DNA of 64,000 nt. It comes from Corynebacterium sphenisci DSM 44792. Lineage in GTDB: Bacteria > Actinomycetota > Actinomycetes > Mycobacteriales > Mycobacteriaceae. Shown here piece after piece: positions 1 through 12,400 of the stretch. The stretch lies in contig NZ_CP009248.1 of NCBI RefSeq assembly GCF_001941505.1, positions 2,294,001 to 2,358,000 on the forward strand, given 5' to 3'. The first letter of the stretch is position 1, and each line of letters opens with the position of its first letter. A model generated the notes under the pieces. It searched no databases. It had not been told where the DNA came from and saw only the letters and a program-made list of their open reading frames with translations. The position numbers were made by a program, and so were the translations under genes.

Positions 1-192
1 CCAGCTCCTGGTGGTCCTCGTCGAAGGTCTTGTCCAGCACCTCCCGGGGGTCGACGTGCAACCCGGCGAAGACCTCCCGGTAGGCCCGGGCCACCCGGGC
101 GGGGGTCTCCACCAGGCCCTCCCGGTCGGGGTCCTCGCCGACGGCGAGCAGCAGCTCCCGGACCGCCGCCTCGGCGCGCTCCTGATCGAACA

Positions 193-193
<1 letters not shown>
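1..193 (-). CDS. folE: GTP cyclohydrolase I, N-terminal part (runs off the left edge)
   Basis: FolE converts GTP to dihydroneopterin triphosphate, the first step of tetrahydrofolate synthesis. Only about 64 codons are inside the window. The translation starts [20 protein letters not shown] and continues with [18 protein letters not shown] and a VFAGLHVDP stretch; the pattern GEDPxREGLxxTPxRVAxxY is typical of the FolE N-terminus. The catalytic Zn-binding part lies outside. The ATG at 193 overlaps the ftsH stop (TGATG), so translation is probably coupled to ftsH. ftsH followed by folE is a familiar corynebacterial order. Identification from the N-terminus alone is good but incomplete. Confidence 0.85.
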
Positions 194-2649
<2,456 letters not shown>

Positions 2650-2677
2650 GGGGGGTTGTGCTCTCCGGCTGGTGGGG

Positions 2678-3262
2678 TCAGCCGCGGTAGACCCGCGGGT
2701 GCAGGGTGCCGACGTAGGGCAGGTCGCGGTAGCGCTCCGCGTAGTCCAGGCCGTAGCCGATCACGAACTCGTTGGGGATGTCGAAGCCGACGTCGGCCAG
2801 GTCGATCCGGGCGCGCAGCGCATCGGGCTTGCGCAGCAGGGTGACCACCTCCAGCGACCGCGGGTTGCGGTTGCGCAGGTTCTTCATCAGCCAGGACAGG
2901 GTGAGCCCGGAGTCGATGATGTCCTCCAGGATGATCACGTCCCGGCCCTCGATGTCGCGGTCCAGGTCCTTGAGGATGCGCACCACCCCGGAGGAGGAGG
3001 TGGAGTTGCCGTAGGAGGACACCGCCATGAACTCCAGCTGGGTGGGCAGCTCCAGCTGCCGGGCGAAGTCGGTCATGAAGAACACCGCCCCCTTGAGCAC
3101 CGCCACCAGGATGAGGTCCTCCGCGCTGTCCCGGTGCCGCTCGTTGACCCGCGCCGCCATCTCCGCGATCCGGGCCTTGAGCTGCTCCTCGCTGATCAGG
3201 ATCGCCTCCACGTCATCCCCGTAGGGGTTCGGCGGGACGTCGGTGTCCTTCACGTCGTGCAT
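2678..3262 (-). CDS. hpt: Hypoxanthine phosphoribosyltransferase
   Basis: 194-residue purine salvage enzyme that makes IMP or GMP from hypoxanthine or guanine and PRPP. The PRPP-binding signature is [14 protein letters not shown], and [18 protein letters not shown] and the [17 protein letters not shown]-terminus are also typical. I place the start at the ATG at 3262 (MHDVKDTDV) because AAAGG lies at the right distance upstream; an in-frame ATG at 3361 would add 33 residues unlike the family and has no better ribosome site. The tilS-hpt-ftsH neighbourhood is conserved in many Gram-positive bacteria. Confidence 0.96.
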   Translation of the reverse strand: MHDVKDTDVPPNPYGDDVEAILISEEQLKARIAEMAARVNERHRDSAEDLILVAVLKGAVFFMTDFARQLELPTQLEFMAVSSYGNSTSSSGVVRILKDLDRDIEGRDVIILEDIIDSGLTLSWLMKNLRNRNPRSLEVVTLLRKPDALRARIDLADVGFDIPNEFVIGYGLDYAERYRDLPYVGTLHPRVYRG

Positions 3263-3305
3263 CGATCTACCTTTCGGGCGCGCGCGCCGGTCGAGGGCCG
3301 GGCCG

Positions 3306-4418
3306 TCACGGCGGTGCGCCGCCGTCGGCCGCACCCGGCCCTGCTGCAAGGGTGCCACCATTGTGCCCGACCACCAACCCGCCGGGCAGCCGCACCCGCC
3401 CGCCGGCGGCCGCGCCGGCGGCGGCGGCCGCGGCGAGCCGGTCCAGCGCCGCCAGGTGCGCCGAGGTCAGCGCCCCGGCCCCGGCGTCGCGCGCCCAGGC
3501 GGCGAGCACCCGGGTGCGCAGCGCCGGGTGCAGTGCCGCCACCGCCGCGGCGGGCAGCCCCGCCGGGTCCGCCCCGGGGGCGGCGCCGGCGCGGATCCGG
3601 TCCAGTTCGGCGGCGGCGAGCCCGTCCAGGCAGTCCGCGTCGGCGCGGGCCAGCTCCGCGGTGCGGGCCAGGTTCGCCGCCGCCGCGGGGCCGAGTTCGC
3701 GCTCCAGCGCGGGCAGCAGCCGACGCCGCACCCGCACCCGGGTGAACCGGGGATCGTCGTTGTGCGGGTCCCGCCAGGGCTCCAGGCCGAGTTCCGCGCA
3801 GGCGGCGCGGGTGCGCCCCCGGCGCAGCCCGAGCAGCGGGCGCAGCAGCGCCACCCCGCCGGGGCCGGCCCGGCGCGGGGCCATCCCGGCCAGCGCCCGG
3901 GTGCCGGAGCCGCGGGCCAGGGCCAGCAGCACCGTCTCCGCCTGGTCGTCGAGGGTGTGCCCGAGCAGCAGCGGCCGGCCCAGCCGGGCCGCGGCGGCGC
4001 CGAGGGCGGCGTACCGGGCGGCCCGGGCGGTGGCCTCCGGGCCGGCGCCGTCGTCGATCACCTCGACGGCCCGGATCTCCGCGGTGCCGCCCAGCCGGCG
4101 GGCGGTCGCCGCGGCGGCGGCGGCGATCCCGGCCGAGCCGGGCTGCAGCCGGTGGTCCACCACCACCGCGTGCACCGCCGCGGCCGCCCCCGGCGGGTCC
4201 GGGGCGGGGCGATCCCGGTCCCGGCGCCGGGCCTCGGCGATGCAGGCGGCGGTCAGCGCCAGCGAATCCGGCCCCCCGGACAGGCCCACCACCACATCGC
4301 CCTCGGCGAGGATGGGCCGCACCGCCCGGCGCAGCTCGAGGAAGGCGGGGCTGCGCCGCGGCCAGAAGGGCCGGCCCGGCTCCCCCGGCGGGGGCTCCGG
4401 TGCGGCGGGGTCGGTCAT
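3306..4418 (-). CDS. tilS: tRNA(Ile)-lysidine synthetase
   Basis: 370 residues. TilS attaches lysine to C34 of the tRNA that reads AUA, using ATP. The N-type ATP-pyrophosphatase P-loop SGGPDSLAL starts at residue 47, followed by [10 protein letters not shown] and the [30 protein letters not shown] region that defines the family. The C-terminal substrate-binding domain is Ala-rich but of normal length. The ATG at 4418 overlaps the stop of the upstream amidase (TGATG), so translation is coupled. hpt follows after 43 bases. Confidence 0.95.
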   Translation of the reverse strand: MTDPAAPEPPPGEPGRPFWPRRSPAFLELRRAVRPILAEGDVVVGLSGGPDSLALTAACIAEARRRDRDRPAPDPPGAAAAVHAVVVDHRLQPGSAGIAAAAAATARRLGGTAEIRAVEVIDDGAGPEATARAARYAALGAAAARLGRPLLLGHTLDDQAETVLLALARGSGTRALAGMAPRRAGPGGVALLRPLLGLRRGRTRAACAELGLEPWRDPHNDDPRFTRVRVRRRLLPALERELGPAAAANLARTAELARADADCLDGLAAAELDRIRAGAAPGADPAGLPAAAVAALHPALRTRVLAAWARDAGAGALTSAHLAALDRLAAAAAAGAAAGGRVRLPGGLVVGHNGGTLAAGPGAADGGAPP

Positions 4419-5716
4419 GCGCCCAGGCTACCGCCGCTGGAAATCCGGTCCATCGCGGAGAGCACCAGGGCTTCCCCGCCGGGCCGGGCGATGACCTGCA
4501 CGCCCCGGCCGGTGCTCGGCTCCACCACCACCCCGGCGGGGTGGCCGAGCAGGTTCCAGACGGAGGTGAAGGGGCTGAAGCGCATATTGGCGGCGAGGTT
4601 CGCCACCCAGGGCCGGCGGTGCCAGGCCCCGGCCCGCGGCGGGTCCGCGGCCAGCGCCGGGGTGATCAGCACCGCCTGCTCCGGCAGGAACTCCGCCATC
4701 GCGGCCCGGGCCCGGGTGACCTGGCCGGCGGCGATGGTGGGCCGCAGCAGCCGGCCCAGCCCGGCGTGCACCCGGGTGCGCCATTCCAGATGCGCGTCCA
4801 CCCCCGAGGCCCCCGCCCCGGGGTCGTCGGCCACCGAGTCGGCCACCCCGGCGGTCCACCGGGCGAGCATCGGCAGCGGGTTGGCGGGGTACGGGGCCCG
4901 GGCCCGCAGCACCGGCACCCCGGCCCGCCGGAACCGGCCCGCCGCGGCCGCCGCGGCCGCGGCCCACCCCCGCTGCACCGGGATCCCGGCGACCGGGGAG
5001 GTGGGGTCGAGCAGCACCACCTCCGGCGGCGTCGCCGCGCCGGGACGCACGTCCACCGCGCCGGCGGTGAGCACCCGGGTGAGCAGGCGGAGGTCGGCGA
5101 CGTCCCGGGCGAGCACCCCGTGCACGGACATGCCGTACCAGTCGTTGCGGCCGATCCGGCCGGGCAGCAGCCCGGGGGTGGCCTTGAGGGTGGCCAGCCC
5201 GCAGGCGGCGGCGGGGATCCGCAGCGAGCCCATCCCGTCGTTGCCGTGCGCGAAGGGCACCATCCCGGCGGCGACCGCGGCGGCGGCGCCCCCGGAGGAT
5301 CCCCCGGGGGTGCGGCCGGGCCGGGTCGGGTTGGCGACCACCCGGCCGGGCCGGTCGGTGGCGCCCCAGGTGCAGTACTGGGGGGCCGCGGTCTCCGCGA
5401 CGGCCACCGCCCCCGCGTCGGTGAGCCGGCGGATCAGGGGGTCGGCGGGGTCGGTGTACTGCTTCACCGCGAAGGGCACCCCGGCCAGCGGCAGCCGGTC
5501 CAGGTCGGCCCGGGCGGCGAGCGCCGCGGCGGCGGCGCGGGCGCCGGCGACGTCGATCCGGGTGCAGGCGCGGATCACCCCGTCCTGGCGGATGATCGCG
5601 TCGAGTGCGTCGTCCACGGCCTGGCGGGGGCCGATCCGCCCGGCGCGCACGGCGGCGGCGAGATCGCGCACCCCCGGCCCGGGCGGGGCGGCGGGGCGGT
5701 CGGCGTGGTCGGTCAT
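4415..5716 (-). CDS. Amidase signature family protein
   Basis: 433 residues starting MTDHADRPAAPP. It has the Ser-cisSer-Lys hydrolase elements of the amidase signature family: Lys in VPFAVKQYTD, the GGSSGGAAAAVAAGM loop with the cis-Ser, and the nucleophile in DGMGSLRIPAAACGL. The family hydrolyses carboxamides; the substrate cannot be told from sequence. It is not GatA: there is no gatC or gatB nearby and the C-terminal half differs. It sits between dacB and tilS and overlaps tilS. The open frame continues upstream through the dacB region in another phase; I end the gene at 5716 because that ATG begins the conserved part and GGAGCC lies just before it. Confidence 0.88.
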   Translation of the reverse strand: MTDHADRPAAPPGPGVRDLAAAVRAGRIGPRQAVDDALDAIIRQDGVIRACTRIDVAGARAAAAALAARADLDRLPLAGVPFAVKQYTDPADPLIRRLTDAGAVAVAETAAPQYCTWGATDRPGRVVANPTRPGRTPGGSSGGAAAAVAAGMVPFAHGNDGMGSLRIPAAACGLATLKATPGLLPGRIGRNDWYGMSVHGVLARDVADLRLLTRVLTAGAVDVRPGAATPPEVVLLDPTSPVAGIPVQRGWAAAAAAAAGRFRRAGVPVLRARAPYPANPLPMLARWTAGVADSVADDPGAGASGVDAHLEWRTRVHAGLGRLLRPTIAAGQVTRARAAMAEFLPEQAVLITPALAADPPRAGAWHRRPWVANLAANMRFSPFTSVWNLLGHPAGVVVEPSTGRGVQVIARPGGEALVLSAMDRISSGGSLGA

Positions 5717-5802
5717 GGCGAGGCTCCTTCGGCGTCCGGCGGCGTCGGGGCCCAGGATAGCGAACTGCTTTTGCCCCCCATGGTTTTCCCGGGGTGCGGC
5801 GG

Positions 5803-7185
5803 CTACTCGACCTCGAGCAGCCGGGTCACCCCGGCGTCCGCGGCGGCGCGCGCCGCGGTGACCTCCACCCCGTTGGAGATGAGCGTGAAGGCCAGCAGCC
5901 GGCCGCCGGCGGCCGGGGCCACCCCGGCCAGCGCGGAGGTCCGGCTCAGGGTGCCGGTCTTGGCGCGCACCCAGCCGGCGCCGCCGGCGCCGCCGTAGCG
6001 GTCGGCGAGGGTGCCGGAGACCGCCGCCACCGGCAGCGCGTCGACGAGCGGGGACAGCCGGGCGGCGATCCCCGCCGGGTCCGCCCCGGCGGCCGGGTCC
6101 ACCGCGCCCGGGTCCCCGGCGGCGGCGAGCAGCACCCGGTTGATCGCCTCCGGGGCGAGGCGGTTGCCCTCGCTGAGCCCGGAGCAGTCCTCGGCGGCGA
6201 GCTCCGCGGGATCGAGCAGGCCGTGTTCGGCGAGCACCGCGGCGACCGCGGCGGTGGAGCCGGCGAAGGTGGGCCGCTCCCCCCGGGCGCGGGCGACCTC
6301 CCGGGCGATGGATTCGGCGAGCACGTTGTCGGAGTGCTGCATCATCTGCCGCAGCCGCACCGCCAGCGGGGCGGACTCCACCTCGCCGAGCACCTCCCCC
6401 AGATCCCCCGGGTCCACCGCGGCGGCGCGCACCGCGCCGGCGCCGAGCCCCTCGGCGAGCAGCCGGCCGGCGTACAGGGCGGGGGTCGCCGAGCGGGCGG
6501 TGACATCCTCCGGGCCGCCGCGGCCGGCGTCGACCTCCACGGTCTCCACCGGGGCGATGTAGCCCTCCGCGATCCCGGCGGCGTCCCAGTCGGGGTGGAA
6601 GGCGTCGACGTTGCCGGACTGGTCCACCACCACCGCGTCGACCTCCCCGGCGGCGGCGCGCACCCGCCGGGCGAGCTCGGCCATCGAGGCCGCGCCCGGG
6701 TAGAAGCCCTCCCCGGCGGCGGAGAGGGTGGGGTCCCCGCCGCCGACCAGCACCACCCGGCCCGGCTCCGCCCCGGCGTGCACCCGGGTGGTCACCCGGG
6801 CCTCCGGGCCGAGTTCGAGCAGCGCCGCGGCGGCGGTGAGGATCTTCATCGTGGAGGCGGGGGTGACCCGGTCGGCGGCCCCGGAGGACCACAGCACCCG
6901 GCCGGTGGCGGCGTCGGCGACGATGCCGTGGGTGTCGCCCATCGCCCGGGAGGCGACGAGGGCGTCCATCACCCGGCGCACCCGCCCGGCGTAGCCGGCG
7001 GCCCCCTCGGCGTCCGGGCCGGCCGCGGCGCCGGCCGGCCGCAGCGGATCCGCGGCGGCGGCCACCGCGGGGGCGGGTTCGACGTGCAGCGCCCGGGAGG
7101 CCGACTGCACCGCGTAGGCCACCACCACCGCGATGACCACGGCGAACACCGCCAACGCGGCCAGCCATCCCCTGGTGCGCCTCAC
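5803..7185 (-). CDS. dacB: D-alanyl-D-alanine carboxypeptidase/endopeptidase (PBP4, S13 family)
   Basis: 460-residue secreted or membrane-anchored penicillin-binding protein that trims peptidoglycan stem peptides. A signal-anchor helix lies at about 8-25. The three catalytic boxes are present: STMK (111-114), SDN in QHSDNVLAE, and KTG in RAKTGTLSR. The insert between box one and box two is typical of PBP4. The start is GTG at 7185 with GGAGGA about 6 bases upstream; no in-frame ATG fits better. It is first of the operon running to folE and is divergent from ppa, as in other corynebacteria. Confidence 0.93.
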   Translation of the reverse strand: MRRTRGWLAALAVFAVVIAVVVAYAVQSASRALHVEPAPAVAAAADPLRPAGAAAGPDAEGAAGYAGRVRRVMDALVASRAMGDTHGIVADAATGRVLWSSGAADRVTPASTMKILTAAAALLELGPEARVTTRVHAGAEPGRVVLVGGGDPTLSAAGEGFYPGAASMAELARRVRAAAGEVDAVVVDQSGNVDAFHPDWDAAGIAEGYIAPVETVEVDAGRGGPEDVTARSATPALYAGRLLAEGLGAGAVRAAAVDPGDLGEVLGEVESAPLAVRLRQMMQHSDNVLAESIAREVARARGERPTFAGSTAAVAAVLAEHGLLDPAELAAEDCSGLSEGNRLAPEAINRVLLAAAGDPGAVDPAAGADPAGIAARLSPLVDALPVAAVSGTLADRYGGAGGAGWVRAKTGTLSRTSALAGVAPAAGGRLLAFTLISNGVEVTAARAAADAGVTRLLEVE

Positions 7186-7296
7186 CTGGATCCTCCGTTC
7201 TGCGCGGTCGCTACGATGAGTACTGTATGCGCCGCCGACCGGATCGCGCTCGGCGGGCCGACCATTCCTTCCCACCCCGATATCCGAGGAGCGCAC
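7186..7296. promoter_or_regulatory. Divergent dacB/ppa promoter region
   Basis: This 111-base gap separates divergent dacB and ppa. On the plus strand TACGAT (7212-7217) and TACTGT (7221-7226) fit actinobacterial -10 elements; on the minus strand the same patch reads TACAGT (7226-7221). It is one of the few A/T-richer spots nearby. Assigning each -10 to a gene is inference. ppa has GAGGAGC just before its GTG, so it has a normal leader. Confidence 0.45.
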
Positions 7297-7773
7297 GTGA
7301 GCGTCGAAGTCACCATCGAGATCCCCAAGGGGCAGCGCAACAAGTACGAGATCGACCACGAGACCGGCAAGGTGCACCTGGACCGGTACCTCTTCACCCC
7401 GATGGCCTACCCGGCCAACTACGGCTTCATCGACGGCACCCTCGGCGAGGACGGCGATCCGCTGGACGCGCTGGTGCTCATGCCGGAGCCGGTGTTCCCG
7501 GGGGTCATCGTCGGCGCCCGCACCGTGGGCGTGTTCAAGATGACCGACGAGGCCGGCGGGGACGACAAGCTGCTCTGCGTGCTCGACGACGTCCGCTTCG
7601 ACGGGATCCGGGACATCGGCGACGTCGACGAGTTCACCAAGAACGAGATCGAGCACTTCTTCGTGCACTACAAGGATCTGGAGCCGGGCAAGGAGGTCTC
7701 CCCGGCGGGCTGGGGCGACGCCGCCGAGGCGCAGCGGATCCTGGACGAGGCGATCGAGCGCCACGGCAAGTAG
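7297..7773 (+). CDS. ppa: Inorganic pyrophosphatase, family I
   Basis: 158 residues. Hydrolyses pyrophosphate to drive biosynthesis. Metal and substrate residues are clear: [11 protein letters not shown], the [23 protein letters not shown] block with the signature DGDPLD, and [15 protein letters not shown]. The start is GTG at 7297 ([11 protein letters not shown]), with GAGGAGC at 7286-7292; the frame is open upstream but carries no family sequence. Divergent from dacB. A strong hairpin follows at 7790-7825. Confidence 0.97.
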   Translation: MSVEVTIEIPKGQRNKYEIDHETGKVHLDRYLFTPMAYPANYGFIDGTLGEDGDPLDALVLMPEPVFPGVIVGARTVGVFKMTDEAGGDDKLLCVLDDVRFDGIRDIGDVDEFTKNEIEHFFVHYKDLEPGKEVSPAGWGDAAEAQRILDEAIERHGK

Positions 7774-7789
7774 CCGACCGCGCCGCGAC

Positions 7790-7825
7790 GGGCGGCCGGG
7801 GCCCCGGGCGGGGCCCCGGCCGCCC
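7790..7825 (+). terminator. Terminator-like hairpin after ppa
   Basis: A perfect 16-base inverted repeat (7790-7805 with 7810-7825) has a four-base loop and lies 16 bases after the ppa stop. There is no T-tract, as is usual for hairpin terminators in very high-GC actinobacteria. Confidence 0.7.
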
Positions 7826-7914
7826 GCCGATCCCGCCCCCGACACCACCCGATGATGCCCCGGGGGGTATGCTGGGGAGGTCTCATCGTCATCTCCCGAA
7901 AGGCAACCCCCACC

Positions 7915-8376
7915 GTGAGCAACGACAACCGCCTCGCCCTCGGCGACGCCTTCCCCGCCGCGTTCAAGGCGCAGGCCGCGCAGACCCAGGCGCTCTGGAA
8001 GCGGGCCGAGGAGATCGGCGTCGGCCGCGATCTCATCGAGCTCGTCTTCGTGCGCTGCTCCCAGATCAACGGCTGCGCCTTCTGCCTGGACGTGCACGTC
8101 CGGGAGGGCCTCAAGGCCGGGCTGAGCACCCAGAAGCTCTCCGTCACCGCCGCCTGGCGGGAGGCCGGGGACGTCTACTCCGAGCAGGAGCACGCCGCGC
8201 TGGCGCTGGCCGAGATCGCCTGCGCCCCGGCCCGGGTGCCCTTCACCATGGAGGAGCAGGCGCACGCCCGCGAGGTGCTCGGCGACGACGCCGCGGCGCT
8301 GCTGTCCTGGGCGGCGATCTGCATCAACGGCTGGAACCGGATGCACGCCCTGTCCGCGACCCCGGTCGGCGGCTGA
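7915..8376 (+). CDS. AhpD-like/carboxymuconolactone decarboxylase family protein
   Basis: 153-residue CMD-family protein. It carries the alkylhydroperoxidase-D signature with two cysteines and a histidine, C54-A-F-C57-x3-H61, in QINGCAFCLDVH; in AhpD these residues form the redox centre for peroxide reduction. A Glu in LIELVFVRCSQ also fits. The start is GTG at 7915 (SNDNRLALG), with AAAGG 12 bases upstream; an in-frame ATG at 7852 would run through the promoter, where TATGCT (7868-7873) looks like a -10. No ahpC is nearby, so the reducing partner is unknown. The short single-domain form is common in actinobacteria. Confidence 0.82.
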   Translation: MSNDNRLALGDAFPAAFKAQAAQTQALWKRAEEIGVGRDLIELVFVRCSQINGCAFCLDVHVREGLKAGLSTQKLSVTAAWREAGDVYSEQEHAALALAEIACAPARVPFTMEEQAHAREVLGDDAAALLSWAAICINGWNRMHALSATPVGG

Positions 8377-8400
8377 GCCGCGCCGCGCCCCGCCGCCGGC

Positions 8401-8433
8401 GGCCCCGTCCCCGCATCCGCGGGCGGCGGGGCC
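8401..8433 (+). terminator. Terminator-like hairpin after the AhpD-like gene
   Basis: Arms GGCCCCG (8401-8407) and CGGGGCC (8427-8433) pair perfectly. The inner CCCGC/GCGGG can extend the stem across a small internal loop. It lies 25 bases after the stop codon. Confidence 0.5.
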
Positions 8434-8531
8434 GTCGCCGGATCGGCCGCCCGCGGGCACCGGCCCCGCCCGGGGCGGCCCGCCGGGCGGGGCGCCGCCG
8501 CCCCGCCCCGCGCCACCAGCCGAGCCTTCCC

Positions 8532-8537
8532 TACAAT
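8532..8537 (+). promoter_or_regulatory. -10 element of the rhodanese gene (leaderless)
   Basis: TACAAT lies seven bases before the ATG at 8545, so the transcript would start at or next to the start codon. No purine-rich ribosome site lies between them. Confidence 0.6.
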
Positions 8538-8544
8538 GCGGCCC

Positions 8545-8838
8545 ATGGAATTCATCCCCGTGCCCGAGGTCCCCGAGGACGCGCAGATCGTCGACGTCCG
8601 CTCCCCGGCGGAGTTCGCCGAATCGCACGCCGCCGGATCCGTGAACATCCCGATGGAGCAGATGCCGCTGCGCTACGGCGAACTGGATCTGGACTCCGAG
8701 ATCTACCTGATGTGCCGGTCCGGGGGCCGATCGGCGCAGGTGTGCACCTGGCTGGAGCGCAACGGCATCGACGCGGTGAACATCAGCGGCGGGATGATCG
8801 ACTGGGCGCACCACGGCCGGCCGGTCGAGCGCGGCTGA
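8545..8838 (+). CDS. Rhodanese-like domain protein
   Basis: 97-residue single-domain rhodanese (sulfurtransferase fold). The active-site loop is MCRSGGRS with Cys57 as the sulfur-carrying nucleophile; VDVRSPAEFAESHAAGSVNIP is the usual CDC25-like motif. Its sulfur donor and acceptor are unknown. An ATG at 8536 is also in frame, but it lies inside the TACAAT -10 element, so the ATG at 8545 is preferred. It stands alone between the AhpD-like gene and marR. Confidence 0.9.
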   Translation: MEFIPVPEVPEDAQIVDVRSPAEFAESHAAGSVNIPMEQMPLRYGELDLDSEIYLMCRSGGRSAQVCTWLERNGIDAVNISGGMIDWAHHGRPVERG

Positions 8839-8893
8839 GCCGGCCCGCCCCGGCCCGCGGCCCGCGCGACCTGCCCGGACCCGTCCGCCGTTG

Positions 8894-8917
8894 CACCCCG
8901 GCGGCCCGGCCGGGGTG
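8894..8917. promoter_or_regulatory. Candidate operator of the marR-pls operon
   Basis: Perfect 9-base inverted repeat CACCCCGGC-N6-GCCGGGGTG. It ends three bases before the TAACCT -10 (8921-8926) of the leaderless marR gene, so bound protein would cover the -35/spacer region. A two-fold symmetric site of this size is what a MarR dimer would bind. Autoregulation is inference. Confidence 0.45.
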
Positions 8918-8920
8918 GGC

Positions 8921-8926
8921 TAACCT
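8921..8926 (+). promoter_or_regulatory. -10 element of marR-pls (leaderless)
   Basis: TAACCT ends six bases before the marR ATG at 8933, the spacing expected when transcription starts on the start codon itself. No ribosome site is visible. Confidence 0.55.
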
Positions 8927-8932
8927 GGGGCC

Positions 8933-9421
8933 ATGCCGAGCTCCCCGTCCCCCCGCCCCCGGCCCGCCCCGGAGCTGCCGGCGGCGGTGACCGGATCCTT
9001 CACCTGGGCGGCGCGCCGCCTGGACGCGGCGATGCGCCGCGCCGCGGAGTCGGCGCTGCGCGATGACGCCCCCGGGATGCCGCTGCGCGGCTACTGGCTG
9101 CTGGAGACCATCGGGGCCAGCGCCGCCTGGGCGCAGCGCGAGCTCGGGGAGACCCTGGGCGTGGACCGCTCCGACATGGTGCGGCTGCTGGACCGGCTGG
9201 AGGACGGCGGGTTCATCGAGCGGGTGCGCGACGACCGCGACCGGCGCCGCCGGCTGATCCGGCTCACCGCCGCCGGGGAGCGGGTGCGCCGCCGGATCCG
9301 GGCCCGGGTCGCCGCCGCCGAGGAGCGGGTGCTCGCCGCGGCGGATCCGGCGCTGGGCGCGGCGCTGCGCCGCGCCGCGGCGCATGCCGGCGGGGAGGAT
9401 CCCGCGGGCGGGCCGCGATGA
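8933..9421 (+). CDS. MarR-family transcriptional regulator next to the peptide synthetase
   Basis: 162-residue winged-helix regulator. The central region has LGETLGVDRSDMVRLLDRLED (recognition helix) followed by GFIERVRDDRDRRRRLIRLT, the DxRDRR wing of MarR proteins. The N-terminus is Pro-rich and the C-terminus Ala/Arg-rich. Its stop overlaps the ATG of the 1317-residue synthetase (ATGA), so the two are co-translated and it most likely controls that gene. The effector is unknown; MarR proteins usually bind small phenolic or metabolic ligands. Confidence 0.85.
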   Translation: MPSSPSPRPRPAPELPAAVTGSFTWAARRLDAAMRRAAESALRDDAPGMPLRGYWLLETIGASAAWAQRELGETLGVDRSDMVRLLDRLEDGGFIERVRDDRDRRRRLIRLTAAGERVRRRIRARVAAAEERVLAAADPALGAALRRAAAHAGGEDPAGGPR

Positions 9422-12400
9422 CCGGCCGCGTACCGGACCGGTACCTGCGCTCGGCGGCGGCGCCCGCCCCGCGCACCCTGATCGACGTGCTGCGCGCCAC
9501 CGCCGCGGCCCATCCGCAGGCCGCCGCCCTCGACGACGGCACCGCGGCGCTGACCTACGCGGAGCTGCTCGCCGAGGTGGACGCCACCGCGGCCTGGCTG
9601 GCCGGGCTGGGCATCGGCCGCGGGGATCGGCTGGGGGTGCGCCTGCCCTCGGGCTCGCGGGGGCTCTACATCGCGATCCTGGCCACCATGGCCTGCGGCG
9701 CCGCCTACGTGCCGGTGGACGCCGATGACCCGGACGCCCGCGCGGAGCTGGTCTTCGCCGAGGCCGGGGTGGCCGGCTGGTTCGGGCCCGGCGGCCTGCA
9801 CCTGGATCCGGCGCGGCGGGCCCGCCCCGCGGCGGCCGGGCCCGCGGCGCCGCGGGGCCCGGAGCCCGGCGACGACTGCTGGATCATCTTCACCTCGGGC
9901 TCCACCGGCCGGCCCAAGGGGGTGGCGGTGACCCACCGCAGCGCCGCCGCCTTCGTCGACGCGGAGGCGGGGCTGTTCCTCGCGGATCATCCGGAGGGCC
10001 CGCTGGGCGTGGACGACCGGGTGCTCGCCGGGCTGTCCGTGGCCTTCGACGCCTCCTGCGAGGAGATGTGGCTGGCCTGGCGGCACGGCGCCTGCCTGGT
10101 GCCCGCCCCGCGGGCCCTGGTGCGCTCCGGGGTGGACCTGGGGCCGTGGCTGATCTCCCGGGGGATCACCGTGGTGTCCACGGTGCCCACCCTGGCCGGG
10201 CTGTGGCCGGCGGAGGCCCTCGACGGGGTGCGCCTGCTCATCGTCGGCGGGGAGGCCTGCCCGCCGGAGCTGGTGGACCGGCTCGCCGGCGGGGGCCGGG
10301 AGCTGTGGAACACCTACGGGCCCACCGAGGCCACCGTGGTGGCCTCCGCGGCCCGGCTGCGCCCCGGCGGCGGCACCCCCATCGGGCTGCCCCTGGCCGG
10401 CTGGGATCTCGCGGTGGTGGACGACGCCGGGGCCCCGGTGGCCCCCGGGGAGGTCGGCGAACTGCTGATCGGCGGGGTGGGCCTGGCCCGCTACCTGGAC
10501 CCGGCGAAGGACGCCGCGGCCTACGCCCCGGCGCCGGAGCTGGGCTGGGCGCGGGCCTACCGCACCGGGGACCAGGTGCGGGTGGGCGACCGGGGCCTGG
10601 AGTTCGTGGGCCGGATCGACGACCAGGTCAAGATCGGCGGCCGCCGGATCGAGCTCGGCGAGGTCGCCGCGCAACTGTCCGCCCTGCCCGGGGTCACCCA
10701 GGCGACGGTGCTGGTCCGGCGCACCGGGGCCGGGGAGCCGGTGCTGGTGGGCTATCTCGGCGCCGGCGGGGACGCCGCCGCGGTGGACCCCGGCGACTGC
10801 CGGCGGCTGCTGCGCGCCCGGCTGCCCGCGGCGCTGGTGCCGCGGCTGCACGTCATGGCGGAGCTGCCCACCCGGTCCTCCGGGAAGGTCGACGCCGAGG
10901 CGCTGCCCTGGCCGCTGCCGGCGGCGGAGGACCCGGCGGCCGCGGATCTGGATCCGGTGGCGGCGTGGCTGTCCGGGATCTGGGCGGAGGTGCTGTCCGT
11001 GCCGCCGCCGGGGGCGGACGCGGACTTCTTCGCCCTCGGCGGCACCTCCCTGGCCGCGGCCACCGTGATCGCCCGGATCCGCCGGGCCGCCCCGGAGGCG
11101 GCGGTGAAGGACCTCTACGACCATCCCCGGCTGGGCCGGCTCGCCGAGGAGCTCGCCGCCCGGGGCCTGGTGGACCCGGCCGCGGACCCGGCGGCCGCCC
11201 CGGCCGGCCCGGTGCGCGAGATCGCCCCGGTGCCGCGGCGCACCCGCCGGATCCAGGCCGCGGCGATGGTGCCGCTGCAGCTCATCCGGGCGCTGAAGTG
11301 GCTGGCCTGGCTGGCGGTGCTGGACTGGGCCGCCGGCGCGGCCGGCGCCCCGCTGGCGGTGGGCGTGCCCGGCTGGCTGGCCGCGCTGCTCGCGGTGGCC
11401 TTCCTCACCCCGCTGGGCACCATGCCGGCCACCGCCGCGGTGACCCGGGCGCTCACCCGGGGCATCCGCGCCGGGGAGCACCCCCGCGGCGGGGCGGTGC
11501 ACCTGCGGCTGTGGGCCGCCGAGCGCCTCGCCGACGCCTCCGGGGCCCGCGACCTCGCCGGGGCGCCGTGGATGACGCTCTACGCCCGGGCGCTGGGCGC
11601 CCGGGTGGGCCGCGGGGTGAGCCTGCACGCGCTGCCCCCGGTGACCGGGCTGCTCACCCTCGGGGAGCGCTGCTCGGTGGAGCCGGAGACGGATCTCTCC
11701 GGGTACTGGGTGGACGGCGACGTGGTGCACGTCGGCCCGATCGAGATCGGCGCCGAGGCCCGGGTCGGCGCCCGGTGCACCCTGCTGCCGGGGGCCCGGG
11801 TGGGCGCCGGCGCCCATGTGGAGGCCGGCTCCTGCGTGGACGGGGCGCGCCGGGTGCGCGCCGGGGCCCGCTGGGCGGGCTCCCCGGCCCGGCCGGTGGG
11901 CCGGCCCAAGCACCGCTTCCCGGACGCCCCGGCGCCGCGCCGGCGGTACTGGGCGCCGATCTACGCGGGCACCGCGCTGCTGCTGGCCCTGGTGCCGGTG
12001 GCCGCGCTGGCGGTGGCCGCGGCGATCCTGGGCCGGGCCGCGCTGGCCCGCCCGGAGCCGGCCGCCGCCCTCGGCGCGGCCCTGGCTTGGACCCCGGTGG
12101 CCGCGATCGCGGCCTTCGCCGGCTACGCCGCGCTCACCGCGGCGCTGGTGCGGCTGCTCTCCGCCGGGCTCCGCCCGGGGGTGCACCCGGTGCGCTCGGC
12201 GACCGGCTGGCGGGCCTGGGCGGTGGAGCGGCTGATGGACGCCGCGCGCACCGACCTGTTCCCGCTCTACGCCTCCAGCGGCACCCGGGCCTGGTTCCGG
12301 CTGCTCGGCGCCCGGGTGGGCCGGGGCGCGGAGATCTCCACCACGGTGGGGCTGCCCCGGTTCATGGACATCCGCCGGGAGGCCTTCCTCGCCGACGACA

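Noticed and set aside
4415..7168. 917-codon minus-strand frame suggesting an N-terminal fusion to the amidase
   Set aside because: Only the last 433 residues look like protein; the first part is an out-of-frame reading of dacB. A proper start and ribosome site exist at 5716.
5803..8814. 1003-codon frame extending dacB upstream across ppa and the AhpD-like gene
   Set aside because: The extension is antisense to ppa and others. dacB has a GTG start with a strong ribosome site at 7185.
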